From positions 310,001-374,000 of the forward strand of contig NZ_JADPQG010000005.1 of NCBI RefSeq assembly GCF_015687175.1: DNA of 64,000 nucleotides, in the 5' to 3' direction. The DNA comes from Reinekea sp. G2M2-21. GTDB lineage: Bacteria; Pseudomonadota; Gammaproteobacteria; Pseudomonadales; Natronospirillaceae. The position numbers were made by a program, and so were the translations under genes. The notes under the pieces are model-generated. The model saw only the letters and a program-made list of their open reading frames with translations. It was not told where the DNA came from and searched no databases. Shown here in pieces: positions 1 to 8,706 of this stretch (positions within the stretch are counted from its first letter, which is position 1; each line of letters starts with the position of its first letter).

Positions 1-3000
1 CAAGCCAATCCCGAGGGCTATACCTGCTCGATAGATCATGGCACATGGGTGCATAACGCCGGCGTTGTTGAACCTGCCATTGCTGGTTGTGACGAAGTGA
101 ATGGCGCTATTGGCGAGCCGACGCCATTGTATCCACACCTGACGGGTCCTGCGGCCAACAAACATACCGGTACTCACCGTTGGTGGGGATCGGTTTCATT
201 CTTTGGTGACATGCCTATTGGTGATGTCAGCAAAGCGGGTTACATCACACCAGATCCCATCACTGCGCGTGTCAGCAATCGCGGTTTCCGTATGCTGAGC
301 ATTCCCGGTGGTCTGGCCTATAAAAACGGCAATGCCGATATTTATGAAGTACCGGGACCCTTCGATGAAGTCTTCGATGGTCTGGCCATTGCCAACAGCC
401 AATACAGCAATATGGACGCCAAGCTGTATGACTATTCAGACGGTTCCATGACCGTCGAGTGGCAGCAGAACGGTACCGCAATTATGCGGGCGACCTTTGT
501 GCATGGCTCACCTTACGTTTATGTGGATGTTTTGCGTGGTGAGTTGGTACTCAAGAGCAAGGCGCAAAACGGACCGGAAAAAAATGTCTATCATCAGTCC
601 GGTAATCAGCTAGGTTTATGGACTGACGTTGCCGGTAATCGGGGCACTTTCCTGGTTGTCGGTCAAGGCGATACTCAGTTCATTGACGTTGAATCGCAAA
701 GCACCCGAGTACAGAACAGTTCTGGTCAGGTCACCATCGCCTTGTTGCCAACCGGTGATGCGTTACCCGATTCCGGCATGATTGACCGGTACGCGCAATA
801 TGCGCTGAATCGCATTGATGAAGTCAACATTTCCTATAACGTTTCGGATTCAACGCAAGCCGTTACCATTACGCAACAGTATTTACAGAATGGCCAACCC
901 GTACAAACCATGGCCGGTCTATTGCCGATGGCGTGGAAAAATGCGGTAACACCGGTGAATGCGCAGGATCAGATTCGCAGCGCACGCGGTTACACCAAGT
1001 TTGCTCCTATGAGCAGCTTCAGTTATGAACTGCCGTTTGTTGGCGTGTTACCGACGTTGCCAGCACAACCTGATAGCTACGATGTTGCTAAACTGACGCA
1101 ATTGATTGACGAGTTCATTGCTCAGGGGCCAGGCAGTTGGAATGACAAAGGTGATACCTATTGGGCCGGAAAAAATTACGGCAAAGTCGCCGAATTAGCG
1201 GCACTGGCATACAGCCATGGTTTAACGGCGCAACACCAGACACTGACCAATTGGCTGAAGGCGGAATTGGAAGATTGGTTTACGGCGCAAACCAATGGCG
1301 TTGCCGATAAAACCAAATATTTTTCTTACGACAGCGAGTGGAACACCTTGCTCGGTTATGACGAAAGTTTTGGCGCCCAGCAACAACTGAACGACCACCA
1401 CTTCCATTACGGCTATTTTGTTCGTGCTGCTGCCGAGGTTTGCCGAACCGACAAAAGCTGGTGTGCACCCAATGCCTGGGGTGGCATGGTTGAAATGTTG
1501 ATTCGCGATTATGCGGCGGACCGCAATGACCCCATGTTCCCTTATGCACGAAATTTTGACCCAGCCTATGGTTTTAGTTGGGCTTCCGGTCACGCTAACT
1601 TTACCTTGGGTAATAACAACGAGTCGACGTCGGAAGCGGCGAATGCCTACGGTGCGATTGTGTTGTACGGCATGATCACCGGTAACGAAGCGTTGACTGA
1701 ACACGGTATGTATCTGCACGCGTCGTCAACCGCAGCCTACTGGGAATACTGGAATAACATCGATCGTTATTTGGGTAAGTCAGCGCCTTACGACAACTTT
1801 TCTCCAGAATACGACAAGATGACCACGTCAATCATCTGGGGCAATGGTCATGTGTTTTCAACCTGGTTCAGCGGTGCGTACGCACACATTCTCGGCATCC
1901 AGGGATTGCCACTGAATCCTCTGGTAATGCACATTGGCCAGCATGCGGATTACCTTAAGGACTATGTGAAACTAGGTCTGAAAGAATCCGGCAATGGTAA
2001 ACCTTCTGGTTTGGCGCAGGATCAATGGCGTGATGTCTGGTGGAATATTTGGGCGATGACCGAACCGGAAGCCGCGATTGCTGATTTCAACACCATGAAT
2101 TTCAACTACGATGTTGAAGCCGGTGAAACCGTGGCACATACCTACCATTGGATTCATAGTTTCGCTGGATTAGGCCACCTGAAGTCTGGCAACGGATCCA
2201 TCACAGCGGACTCTCCAGCAGCGATGGTGTTTGATAAAAACGGCGTACTGACATACGTAGCGTATAACTACAGCAGTCAGCAACGCCTGGTCACTTTCTC
2301 TGACGGAATGGCGATCTGCGTCGGCGGTAATCAGTTTGGTCTGAAAAAATCTGGTCAGCAACCGGATACCTGCGTCGCGGATACAGTTCCACCTTCACAG
2401 CCGGGTGTTATTGCAGTCAACAGTGTGACCTCATCGAGCGCGTCTTTGTCCTGGGCAGCCTCCACTGATAACGTAGGTGTTATCGCCTATGATGTGACCG
2501 TTTCTGGTGATGTGACTATTAATACCACGACGCAAGTACCCTTGGTCAGCGTGTCCGGATTAACACCTCTGCGGAGTTACAACGTAGCTATTGTTGCCCG
2601 TGATGGCGCGAATAATCAGTCCGTTGTGCGCGTTGGTAGCTTCACTACCGACGATTCCTCAGGTGAGGATCAGCCGCCGACAGCACCGGCTAACGTCAGC
2701 GTCTCTGGCATCACCCAAACGGGCGCTACGGTAACGTGGGTCGCTTCAACAGATGACTTTGGTGTTAGCCACTATGTGGTGAATGTGTTGAAGGGCAATA
2801 CGCTGGTGACGGCTTTGTCCGTGAACGGAACCGAACAGGTTCTGACGGGACTTGATGCGAACACCAGTTACCGTGTAGATGTGGTTGCCATTGACACAGC
2901 GCAGCAATCCTCAGCGGTTTCCAGCGCATCGTTTACCACCAAAGCGCCAGTCGTTTCCTGCACAGACTTCTGTGTTGCAGAACAGGGCAGTTCGCTGGTG

Positions 3001-3765
3001 GTGACATCGAAAGTGGGTGTCATGGTGGATCTACACTTTAAGGTTAACAATGGGGCGCAACAGAATGTTCGCATGACCCCGGTCGGCAATGAACACGAAT
3101 ATGTTATCGCCAATCTGCAAAAAGACGACACCATCGACTACTTCTTTACCGTCATCGATGGACCGGCGTACGACACCGCTTGGGCGCAGCATATCTTTGG
3201 TTCGAACGTTGTTGTTCCGCCGGACACAGAAGCGCCGACTCAACCGGGTACACCCGTAGTCAGTGGCCTAACGCATAACTCGGCACAGCTGAACTGGAAT
3301 GCATCAACCGACAATGTCGCGCTGGATCATTACGAAGTCAGTATCGCCGGGTTCGGGGACTTCATTGCGACTACCAATGCATTGAATGTTACGGGCTTGA
3401 GTGCCTCAACAACCTATTCGGTTTCTGTTGTCGCCGTGGATACCTCTGACAATATTTCAAACGCCAGCGCTACTACTAGCTTCACCACAGCTGAAGAGCC
3501 CCAGACTCCAACCTGTGAAACAGTATGCGCGTCGAATCTGAATGCAAATACGGTGCGGGTGGTTGTGCAGGACGGTGGTATTGCGGATATCCATTACAAC
3601 GTGAATGGTGGCGCTCAACAGAACGTCAGAATGGCAGTGGTCGATGGTCACCACCAGTACGACATTTCCAACCTGAACGCGGGCGATGTGGTTAACTTCT
3701 TTGTGACCGTGATTAATGGTCCTGCCTACGATACGGCATGGCAAAGCCACACCTTTAACCCTTAG
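1..3765 (+). CDS. GH81 endo-1,3-beta-glucanase with FnIII and CBM56-like modules (5' partial)
   Basis: Secreted laminarinase that would cleave beta-1,3-glucan outside the cell. The frame is open from base 1, so the true start and any signal peptide lie upstream of the window; the first in-window candidate start, GTG at 49, is not believable. The GH81 catalytic region fills about 1-2370. The Asp in DHHFHYGY (codon at 1393) and the two Glu in NNNESTSE (codons at 1621 and 1633) sit where the family keeps its acid and base residues. Downstream are FnIII (about 2383-2655), FnIII (2668-2937), a CBM56-like beta-1,3-glucan-binding module (2953-3205), FnIII (3223-3490) and a second CBM56-like module (3511-3762). 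The two binding modules share GAQQNVRM and GPAYDTAW. The gene ends before a strong terminator, so it is probably the last of its transcript. Family assignment is firm; the substrate follows from the family. Confidence 0.93.
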   Translation, partial: QANPEGYTCSIDHGTWVHNAGVVEPAIAGCDEVNGAIGEPTPLYPHLTGPAANKHTGTHRWWGSVSFFGDMPIGDVSKAGYITPDPITARVSNRGFRMLSIPGGLAYKNGNADIYEVPGPFDEVFDGLAIANSQYSNMDAKLYDYSDGSMTVEWQQNGTAIMRATFVHGSPYVYVDVLRGELVLKSKAQNGPEKNVYHQSGNQLGLWTDVAGNRGTFLVVGQGDTQFIDVESQSTRVQNSSGQVTIALLPTGDALPDSGMIDRYAQYALNRIDEVNISYNVSDSTQAVTITQQYLQNGQPVQTMAGLLPMAWKNAVTPVNAQDQIRSARGYTKFAPMSSFSYELPFVGVLPTLPAQPDSYDVAKLTQLIDEFIAQGPGSWNDKGDTYWAGKNYGKVAELAALAYSHGLTAQHQTLTNWLKAELEDWFTAQTNGVADKTKYFSYDSEWNTLLGYDESFGAQQQLNDHHFHYGYFVRAAAEVCRTDKSWCAPNAWGGMVEMLIRDYAADRNDPMFPYARNFDPAYGFSWASGHANFTLGNNNESTSEAANAYGAIVLYGMITGNEALTEHGMYLHASSTAAYWEYWNNIDRYLGKSAPYDNFSPEYDKMTTSIIWGNGHVFSTWFSGAYAHILGIQGLPLNPLVMHIGQHADYLKDYVKLGLKESGNGKPSGLAQDQWRDVWWNIWAMTEPEAAIADFNTMNFNYDVEAGETVAHTYHWIHSFAGLGHLKSGNGSITADSPAAMVFDKNGVLTYVAYNYSSQQRLVTFSDGMAICVGGNQFGLKKSGQQPDTCVADTVPPSQPGVIAVNSVTSSSASLSWAASTDNVGVIAYDVTVSGDVTINTTTQVPLVSVSGLTPLRSYNVAIVARDGANNQSVVRVGSFTTDDSSGEDQPPTAPANVSVSGITQTGATVTWVASTDDFGVSHYVVNVLKGNTLVTALSVNGTEQVLTGLDANTSYRVDVVAIDTAQQSSAVSSASFTTKAPVVSCTDFCVAEQGSSLVVTSKVGVMVDLHFKVNNGAQQNVRMTPVGNEHEYVIANLQKDDTIDYFFTVIDGPAYDTAWAQHIFGSNVVVPPDTEAPTQPGTPVVSGLTHNSAQLNWNASTDNVALDHYEVSIAGFGDFIATTNALNVTGLSASTTYSVSVVAVDTSDNISNASATTSFTTAEEPQTPTCETVCASNLNANTVRVVVQDGGIADIHYNVNGGAQQNVRMAVVDGHHQYDISNLNAGDVVNFFVTVINGPAYDTAWQSHTFNP

Positions 3766-3857
3766 TTTTTCCGTCACCGTGTAACGTTGTTACATGTTCC
3801 TGGGTTTAGCTGACTTTCAACTTTAAATTGAAGGTCAGCATTAAAGTAACCCTTTCG

Positions 3858-3882
3858 CCCCGGCGCTTGTCGGGGTCTTTTT
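3858..3882 (+). terminator. Intrinsic terminator after the GH81 gene
   Basis: A 7-bp stem (CCCCGGC at 3858-3864 with GTCGGGG at 3869-3875, one G-T pair) and a GCTT loop, followed at once by TCTTTTT. A second 12-bp hairpin lies just upstream (3809-3839, loop CTTTAAA, one G-T pair). Confidence 0.85.
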
Positions 3883-3925
3883 ACCAGCACATTCAACTGC
3901 ATTAGTAGGTAAGAGGAGTCATGTT

Positions 3926-4660
3926 ATGGATTTATTCTCTATTGGCCACACGTCTCGGAATGCCAAACTCTCGTACACCGATGTCACATCCGATATTGAC
4001 TTGGATAACGCAGACCATTTTTTTGAAAAGATGCTGCGTTCGAAATCTTCCCCAGAGAAAACGGTCGTTGATCTTGGTTGTGGTGATGGTTTGTTTACCG
4101 CCAAAATGGCAGCGTTTAATCAGCGGGTAATTGGTATTGAACCCGGGTGGACCTTTCATACGGCTTGTCAGCGTTGTGACCAATCGCCGCGTCAGAACCT
4201 GCAGTTTCGTCAGGAGAATGTGCACCGCACCAGCCTCGATAGGCAATGTGCTGACATAGTCATCAGCCGCTATACCCCTGCAGTTGAGGCAGAAGCTTTT
4301 CGCCTGTTGAAACCCAAGGGCCAGTTTATACTGTTGATGAACGGCGAGCGGGATTTAAGCGGCATAAAAACTCGGTTGTGTTCAGATAAGCCTAGAGTGT
4401 TCATGCAAGCGCAATCAGAAACGATAATAGATGATTGTTTGAATGCGGGCTTTGCACGCGCTTACAGTAAAAGTTTTTTTAGTCATGACCAGCTTGAGAG
4501 TCGGCACGAGGTGATAGCTTTCTTACGCCAACAGTTGCTGTTGAATGAGCTGTCAAAAACGAATGCTGAGATTGTGGAAGACTATTGCGATGCGTTTCCA
4601 GAGCAACGAATATTGCTTAACCGCCATCGAATCATATTGGTCGCTCACAAGAGCCCATAG
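3926..4660 (+). CDS. Class I SAM-dependent methyltransferase
   Basis: A 244-residue cytoplasmic protein with the class I methyltransferase fold signature: motif I VVDLGCGDGLF near residue 48, followed by an acidic turn in RVIGIEPG that should bind the SAM ribose. A later segment (ADIVISRY, then FRLLKPKGQFILLMNG) matches the strand 4/5 region of the Methyltransf_11/25 group. The start at 3926 is set by AGAGGAG at 3912-3918, seven bases upstream; an ATG at 3921 is in another frame. It stands alone between the GH81 terminator and the convergent AraC-type gene, so context gives no substrate. The 255 bp after it hold no convincing gene. Confidence 0.8.
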   Translation: MDLFSIGHTSRNAKLSYTDVTSDIDLDNADHFFEKMLRSKSSPEKTVVDLGCGDGLFTAKMAAFNQRVIGIEPGWTFHTACQRCDQSPRQNLQFRQENVHRTSLDRQCADIVISRYTPAVEAEAFRLLKPKGQFILLMNGERDLSGIKTRLCSDKPRVFMQAQSETIIDDCLNAGFARAYSKSFFSHDQLESRHEVIAFLRQQLLLNELSKTNAEIVEDYCDAFPEQRILLNRHRIILVAHKSP

Positions 4661-4915
4661 CCATGAATAGTGGGTGATTGCAACGATTTCAGTTTTCTCA
4701 CAGGGGCGTGTCAGGGTATTGCCAGTAATTAATAGTGTAGTACACCAATGCTCCCTCTTGGGACCTAATAATTTGAGACGACTGATGACGAAATATAGTT
4801 CGGTGAATCACGATGTTGGTATCGGGTGCTCAGCAGGGATGTCGACACGAGACGTTGCCAGATTGACGTCACAAAAGTGAAATGAAACGATGGCTCGCGA
4901 AAAGGTGATTGTGGG

Positions 4916-6052
4916 CTAGGATATAGACTCCGTCGACGTAGCGGTCGCCTTATATTTACTCGGCGTCATGTTCGTTCTTTGCTTAAACGCATTATAAAAC
5001 GATGACCGGGTATTGAACCCGACAGCCATAGCGATCTCTAACACAGTACGTTTACTGTTCTTAAGCTCCTCTTTCGCCGCCTCAATACGTGCATCATTAA
5101 TATAGCTGTAAAAATTAGTTTGCATTTCCTGGCTTAATACTTGAGACAAATAATGGACGGAAATGCCCAACTCTGAAGCAAGCATAGACGCATCCAAGTC
5201 CGGGTTTAAATAGGTTTTTTCTTCCACCACTTTTCGTTCAACTTTGTCGGCGATGCGTTTTAGGCGCTCATCATCAATGGATGAGTTTGAATACTTCTGC
5301 TCAGACGTGTCTTCCGGTTCCGGCTCTGAATCTGAGAAAGCAGGCTCTCGGTTTAAAGCCTGTATGGAAAACATCCACATCAGAATGAGGACCAAAATGG
5401 ACAGTGCGGTTTCGCTGATCAGTACTGTCGAGTTGTCGGAAGGCATCCCTAATACGATCAGGGCGTATATCCAGGTGGCCACCAACAGGCAGGCAAAGCC
5501 GACAAGCCAATCCAACCGTTTACCCTCATGGTTAGCAAACTCTGTTTGAAGACGTTGGTGATACGTCTTGGTATTCATCACTATTTTACTGAGATACAGG
5601 AAGCTCAGTGCCGTCCAACCTACAAACAGCACAAAAAAGCCGATTGAGTTCAGGTTTGCCCACACGGATAGCTGATCCGAACCGGTTATAAACATGGCAT
5701 CGAAGTCGTCATTCGGCATCAACCCGATCGACAAGCTCAGTAGGCTGGCCAGAATTACAGGTATCCAATGAGTCGAGCTATTGTTTAGCCGAGACTCAGA
5801 CCCATAGGCGGTCATCACTTGCTGATACCGATAAATTATCGGTAGCAGTAAGAAAAAGACAACGGGGACTGAGGCAATATACAGCCGCGTGAAGATGCCT
5901 CCCTCATCCAGCATAACGGAGCCTGATAATAACCAGCAGAATAAGGCAATGACACCGCCTACGAGCCGAGTGGGTTTATGATCACTTCGGTTTAAATAGA
6001 GCAATGATAGAAATAACAGGCCAATTCCAACGCCAACCCCGTTTATAAACAT
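4916..6052 (-). CDS. AraC-family regulator with N-terminal multi-pass membrane domain
   Basis: About 378 residues. The first 220 or so form about seven hydrophobic segments (for example GVGIGLLFLSLLYL and FFVLFVGWTALSFLYL). A charged linker rich in Glu and Ser follows, then a C-terminal AraC double helix-turn-helix (ASMLASELGISVHYLSQVL, then VLEIAMAVGFNTRSSFYNAF). This layout fits a one-component sensor in the inner membrane that binds DNA from the cytoplasmic side. I chose ATG at 6052 because AAGGA stands about nine bases upstream. An upstream GTG at 6094 would lie inside the duplicated dyad at 6082-6112, which argues against it. It is transcribed away from the LuxR-type gene and shares that short intergenic region with it, so it may control that gene. 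Confidence 0.85.
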   Translation of the reverse strand: MFINGVGVGIGLLFLSLLYLNRSDHKPTRLVGGVIALFCWLLSGSVMLDEGGIFTRLYIASVPVVFFLLLPIIYRYQQVMTAYGSESRLNNSSTHWIPVILASLLSLSIGLMPNDDFDAMFITGSDQLSVWANLNSIGFFVLFVGWTALSFLYLSKIVMNTKTYHQRLQTEFANHEGKRLDWLVGFACLLVATWIYALIVLGMPSDNSTVLISETALSILVLILMWMFSIQALNREPAFSDSEPEPEDTSEQKYSNSSIDDERLKRIADKVERKVVEEKTYLNPDLDASMLASELGISVHYLSQVLSQEMQTNFYSYINDARIEAAKEELKNSKRTVLEIAMAVGFNTRSSFYNAFKQRTNMTPSKYKATATSTESIS

Positions 6053-6081
6053 CCTGAATTCCTTTGAAATCGCTGAAAAGC

Positions 6082-6112
6082 CTGTCCTTCTCACTCGGAA
6101 AGGACGAAGACA
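6082..6112. promoter_or_regulatory. Duplicated 31-bp dyad element, copy A (candidate operator)
   Basis: A 31-bp sequence identical to 7839-7869. It contains the dyad GTCCTT (6084-6089) and AAGGAC (6100-6105). It lies between the divergent AraC-type and LuxR-type genes, 90 bp before the ATG at 6172. The other copy is 88 bp before its own gene, and the start regions that follow also resemble each other. A shared operator or activator site is inferred. Confidence 0.6.
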
Positions 6113-6171
6113 CCGGCCTAAACGCCAGAAAATAGCACTATCGACAAGTGATGAAAACTCTGGAAAGGAAG

Positions 6172-6741
6172 ATGGACACTAGGATCAACCAAACTACCCT
6201 CAATCAACGCCAGTTAAAACCGTTTGCTGGTTATCACTCTGAGCTCACTGATTATCTCACCGACGAAGATTCAGCGCCCCAGAGTGTTGAAGAAAGACAA
6301 ATGATGCAGCAGATTGCAGCTCTTAACCGGTTAAACGCCAGTTTATGTCACGCGATCTGTACAACTGAAGATGCGGCGCGGATTATCGACAATATTTGGG
6401 CTGAGGCCAGAAATTACATACCTGAAGCGAGCTTTATTGAGTGGATCGAAGAATCACTGCCTACGGCACAACGGTCTGCATGGCTGGATCAAATACTTGA
6501 GCACCATGCGTCGGTATCCACTCAATCTGTGCCCGTGCCAGCGTTGCAAGAACCATTGTCAGAGCGTGAGTTAGACGTTTTAAAACTATTGGCGAGTGAT
6601 CTCTCTGGCCCAGAGATTTCTGCGCAGTTATTCATCTCGATCAATACCTTTCGAACGCACACCAAAAACCTCTACAGCAAATTACAGGTTAACTCACGTC
6701 GCTCCGCGGTACGTCGAGCGAAAGAATTGAGCATTTTGTAA
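6172..6741 (+). CDS. LuxR/MalT-type HTH transcriptional regulator
   Basis: About 189 residues. The C-terminal 60 residues are a GerE/LuxR-type helix-turn-helix: LSERELDVLKLLASDLSGPEIS, then INTFRTHTKNLYSKLQV. The N-terminal 120 residues are helical, polar and unassigned; they show no receiver domain or acyl-homoserine-lactone pocket. The start at 6172 has AAGGAAG directly upstream and is the same ATGGACAC context that opens the gene at 7927. Earlier in-frame GTG or ATG codons at 6148-6151 are weaker. It is divergent from the membrane AraC-type regulator and may be its target or partner. Confidence 0.82.
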   Translation: MDTRINQTTLNQRQLKPFAGYHSELTDYLTDEDSAPQSVEERQMMQQIAALNRLNASLCHAICTTEDAARIIDNIWAEARNYIPEASFIEWIEESLPTAQRSAWLDQILEHHASVSTQSVPVPALQEPLSERELDVLKLLASDLSGPEISAQLFISINTFRTHTKNLYSKLQVNSRRSAVRRAKELSIL

Positions 6742-6940
6742 GCAATATAAGGCTTCCCAGAGCTACGGCGTTCTTAGGTCGGGCCGCTATCTGAAACGTT
6801 ACCGATAGTAATCAGCCTTAGATAGCCGCCTAAATTTTATATTTAAAATCACCAGATAATGTGAGCCCAGCTCACAGGGTTCACCGGCATTATTCCCCTC
6901 CTAGGGCGAATTCCCGTTAACTTAACTTGAGGTCTTTAAA

Positions 6941-7516
6941 ATGAAACAACCTTTTACGCTGACGATTGCGCTTACTGTCAGTTTATCCGCCAGCTCGCTA
7001 ACACTTGCAGAAGCAAATGATTCAATCGTCAATGCCAAGCTGTTCTTCGGCGGAAAAACGATCGATTCCAGTGCGTGGAGTGCACAAGATGGACATGGAT
7101 CAATAGGTATATTGGCCGATTTTCATACCGGATCTCATGGCATTCGTGCTGCCGTTGATCTGTTCGGATCGGGCAGCGAAGACAATACGACCAGCCAGGT
7201 GAAAGGCACCTACACCGCTGAGGCGCACCTGGGGCTGAGAAAGTATTTTGATGCACAATCCCGTTTTAAACCCTATATCGGTGGCGGCGTTAACTTGGCC
7301 TATGCCACACAGGAAAACGATAACGGTTCGGGAAGAACAAGTGACGAGGGCATGGACATCGGGCTTTGGTTGAATGGTGGCGTCGACTTCTTAGTGACTG
7401 ACCATATCACCGCGGGCGTTGATCTTCGCTACGCGACTGCAAATGTTGAGCTGTACGGCGATTCGGTGGAGCTTAATGCAATGTCGACCGGTGTTTCCTT
7501 AGGTTATCGCTGGTAA
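6941..7516 (+). CDS. Outer-membrane beta-barrel protein (OmpW/OmpX/OmpA-barrel-like)
   Basis: A 191-residue protein with a clear Sec signal peptide (MKQPFTLTIALTVSLSASSL, with cleavage after LAEA). The mature part has alternating hydrophobic/polar strands typical of an 8-stranded barrel: YTAEAHLGLRKYF, FKPYIGGGVNLAYA, and a C-terminal strand STGVSLGYRW ending in an aromatic residue, as BAM substrates do. TTGAGGT lies seven bases before the ATG. There is no OmpA-type peptidoglycan-binding domain. It sits between the LuxR-type gene and the membrane-protein gene that share a leader element, so it may belong to the same response; its ligand is unknown. Confidence 0.8.
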   Translation: MKQPFTLTIALTVSLSASSLTLAEANDSIVNAKLFFGGKTIDSSAWSAQDGHGSIGILADFHTGSHGIRAAVDLFGSGSEDNTTSQVKGTYTAEAHLGLRKYFDAQSRFKPYIGGGVNLAYATQENDNGSGRTSDEGMDIGLWLNGGVDFLVTDHITAGVDLRYATANVELYGDSVELNAMSTGVSLGYRW

Positions 7517-7549
7517 GCGACATCGCGATAAGCAAACCAAGCCACGTTT

Positions 7550-7579
7550 GAGTTGAGCGCATCCTCGATGCCTCGACTC
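7550..7579 (+). terminator. Hairpin after the barrel-protein gene
   Basis: Nested stem: GAGTTGAG with CTCGACTC (one G-T pair) outside, GCATC with GATGC inside, loop CTC. The T-run is weak and about 10 bases away (GTGGGTTTTG), so it may end transcription inefficiently or be an mRNA-stabilising hairpin. Apart from the leader element at 7839-7869, I see nothing else coding in 7580-7926. Confidence 0.45.
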
Positions 7580-7838
7580 ATCCAAGTGGGTTTTGTGTCC
7601 TAATGGCATTCTTAACTGTTCCGGTAGCCGGTTATCCTAAGACGTGATGCTTCTTCCCTTCAAAAAACGACTCACTCAACTACAGAGATCCTTGCCTATT
7701 CTGAACAGTCGCGGCGTGTAGTTGTCATCTTGCTGCTGATCTAGGAGTGGTGTTAGCCAGTATCAGTGGTTTTTGAGCCTCTTCGCTCAATGAACCCCTC
7801 CCAATTTTGCCGATGACGGGTCCGAAACGTAAAAAAGG

Positions 7839-7869
7839 CTGTCCTTCTCACTCGGAAAGGACGAAGACA
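7839..7869. promoter_or_regulatory. Duplicated 31-bp dyad element, copy B (candidate operator)
   Basis: Identical over 31 bp to 6082-6112, with the same GTCCTT/AAGGAC dyad, and 88 bp before the ATG at 7927. The bases between repeat and start codon are also partly alike in the two copies, and the first codons match as well (MDTRIN and MDTLIN). This suggests that a whole leader was copied. Confidence 0.6.
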
Positions 7870-7926
7870 GAGCTGAAACACCGGAAAATGGCTCTATCAC
7901 CTAATGATGAAACCTCAGGAAAACAC

Positions 7927-8601
7927 ATGGACACATTGATCAATGACACGAACAAGGGTCAAATCCCGTTGAAACAGATGGCTGGCGCAGCCTTTCTCGG
8001 CATGGCCCTCTGCTACATTTCTCTATTCGTTATCTACGGAGCGATGTTGAGTCCTCCCGAGGGTGGAACGGCCGCGAAGATTGCTTACCTCATAGAAAAC
8101 AAGACGCTTTATAACTTTACCTATGTTTTGGGTTACGTTGTCTTTGCTTGCTTACTGTGTTTTTGCGTTTATGTGATTGGCCGGCTTTATTGCCAGGAAT
8201 CGCCGACGGCTATGGCAATGGCCAGCCTGTTTGGATATTTCTGGGTAGTGGTGTTGCTCAGTACTGGCATGATCGGTGTTAGTTCGCATGAGCTACTGGC
8301 GCTCTACAGTGTCTCTAATCCAGAGGCTGCTGACGTAATTTACTATACCCGAATCCTCTTGACAGAAAGTCTTGGTGGCGGCATTGAGTTTATTGGTGGT
8401 GTTTGGTTTTTACTGTTAGGTCTTGTCAGCTGGCGCCATAAGTTGCACTCCAGATCATTAGCGGTGTTCACGTTGGTAAAAGGTGCGATTGGGGTCGCAA
8501 CGCTTTTTTCGGCCGAATCGCTGTTGCGAGAGCTGTTTGGTGTGACGGGGATCTTGTGGTTTATCTGGATGGGTATTGTCATGATTAAGAAGCCAACATA
8601 A
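7927..8601 (+). CDS. Six-TM membrane protein, DUF4386-like
   Basis: About 224 residues with six hydrophobic segments: MAGAAFLGMALCYISLFVIY, FTYVLGYVVFACLLCFCVYV, the GYFWVVVLLSTGMIGV region, GGIEFIGGVWFLLLGLVSW, a segment near VKGAIGVATLF, and GVTGILWFIWMGIVMI. The arrangement and size resemble the DUF4386 family, whose biochemical role is not established. AGGA at 7917-7920 supports the start at 7927; a longer in-frame reading from 7807 would run through the conserved leader repeat and is rejected. The copied leader points to co-regulation with the LuxR-type gene at 6172. Function is unknown. Confidence 0.7.
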   Translation: MDTLINDTNKGQIPLKQMAGAAFLGMALCYISLFVIYGAMLSPPEGGTAAKIAYLIENKTLYNFTYVLGYVVFACLLCFCVYVIGRLYCQESPTAMAMASLFGYFWVVVLLSTGMIGVSSHELLALYSVSNPEAADVIYYTRILLTESLGGGIEFIGGVWFLLLGLVSWRHKLHSRSLAVFTLVKGAIGVATLFSAESLLRELFGVTGILWFIWMGIVMIKKPT

Positions 8602-8644
8602 GCCGATTCCATTGTGAGCTCACATTAATAGCCTGTAGAGGTCG

Positions 8645-8663
8645 CCAGCCGATAAAAGGCTGG
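8645..8663 (+). terminator. Possible terminator hairpin
   Basis: CCAGCC (8645-8650) pairs perfectly with GGCTGG (8658-8663), loop GATAAAA; outer AGGT/ACCT can extend it. Only a short T-run follows (CCTTTACC), so this is tentative. Confidence 0.4.
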
Positions 8664-8706
8664 TGAACCTTTACCGCTAATGCGAAGCAGGAGTCGGTAT
8701 CCAATC

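Noticed and set aside
4674-4880. Small open frame after the methyltransferase
   Set aside because: 68 codons, no Shine-Dalgarno, no domain and poor composition.
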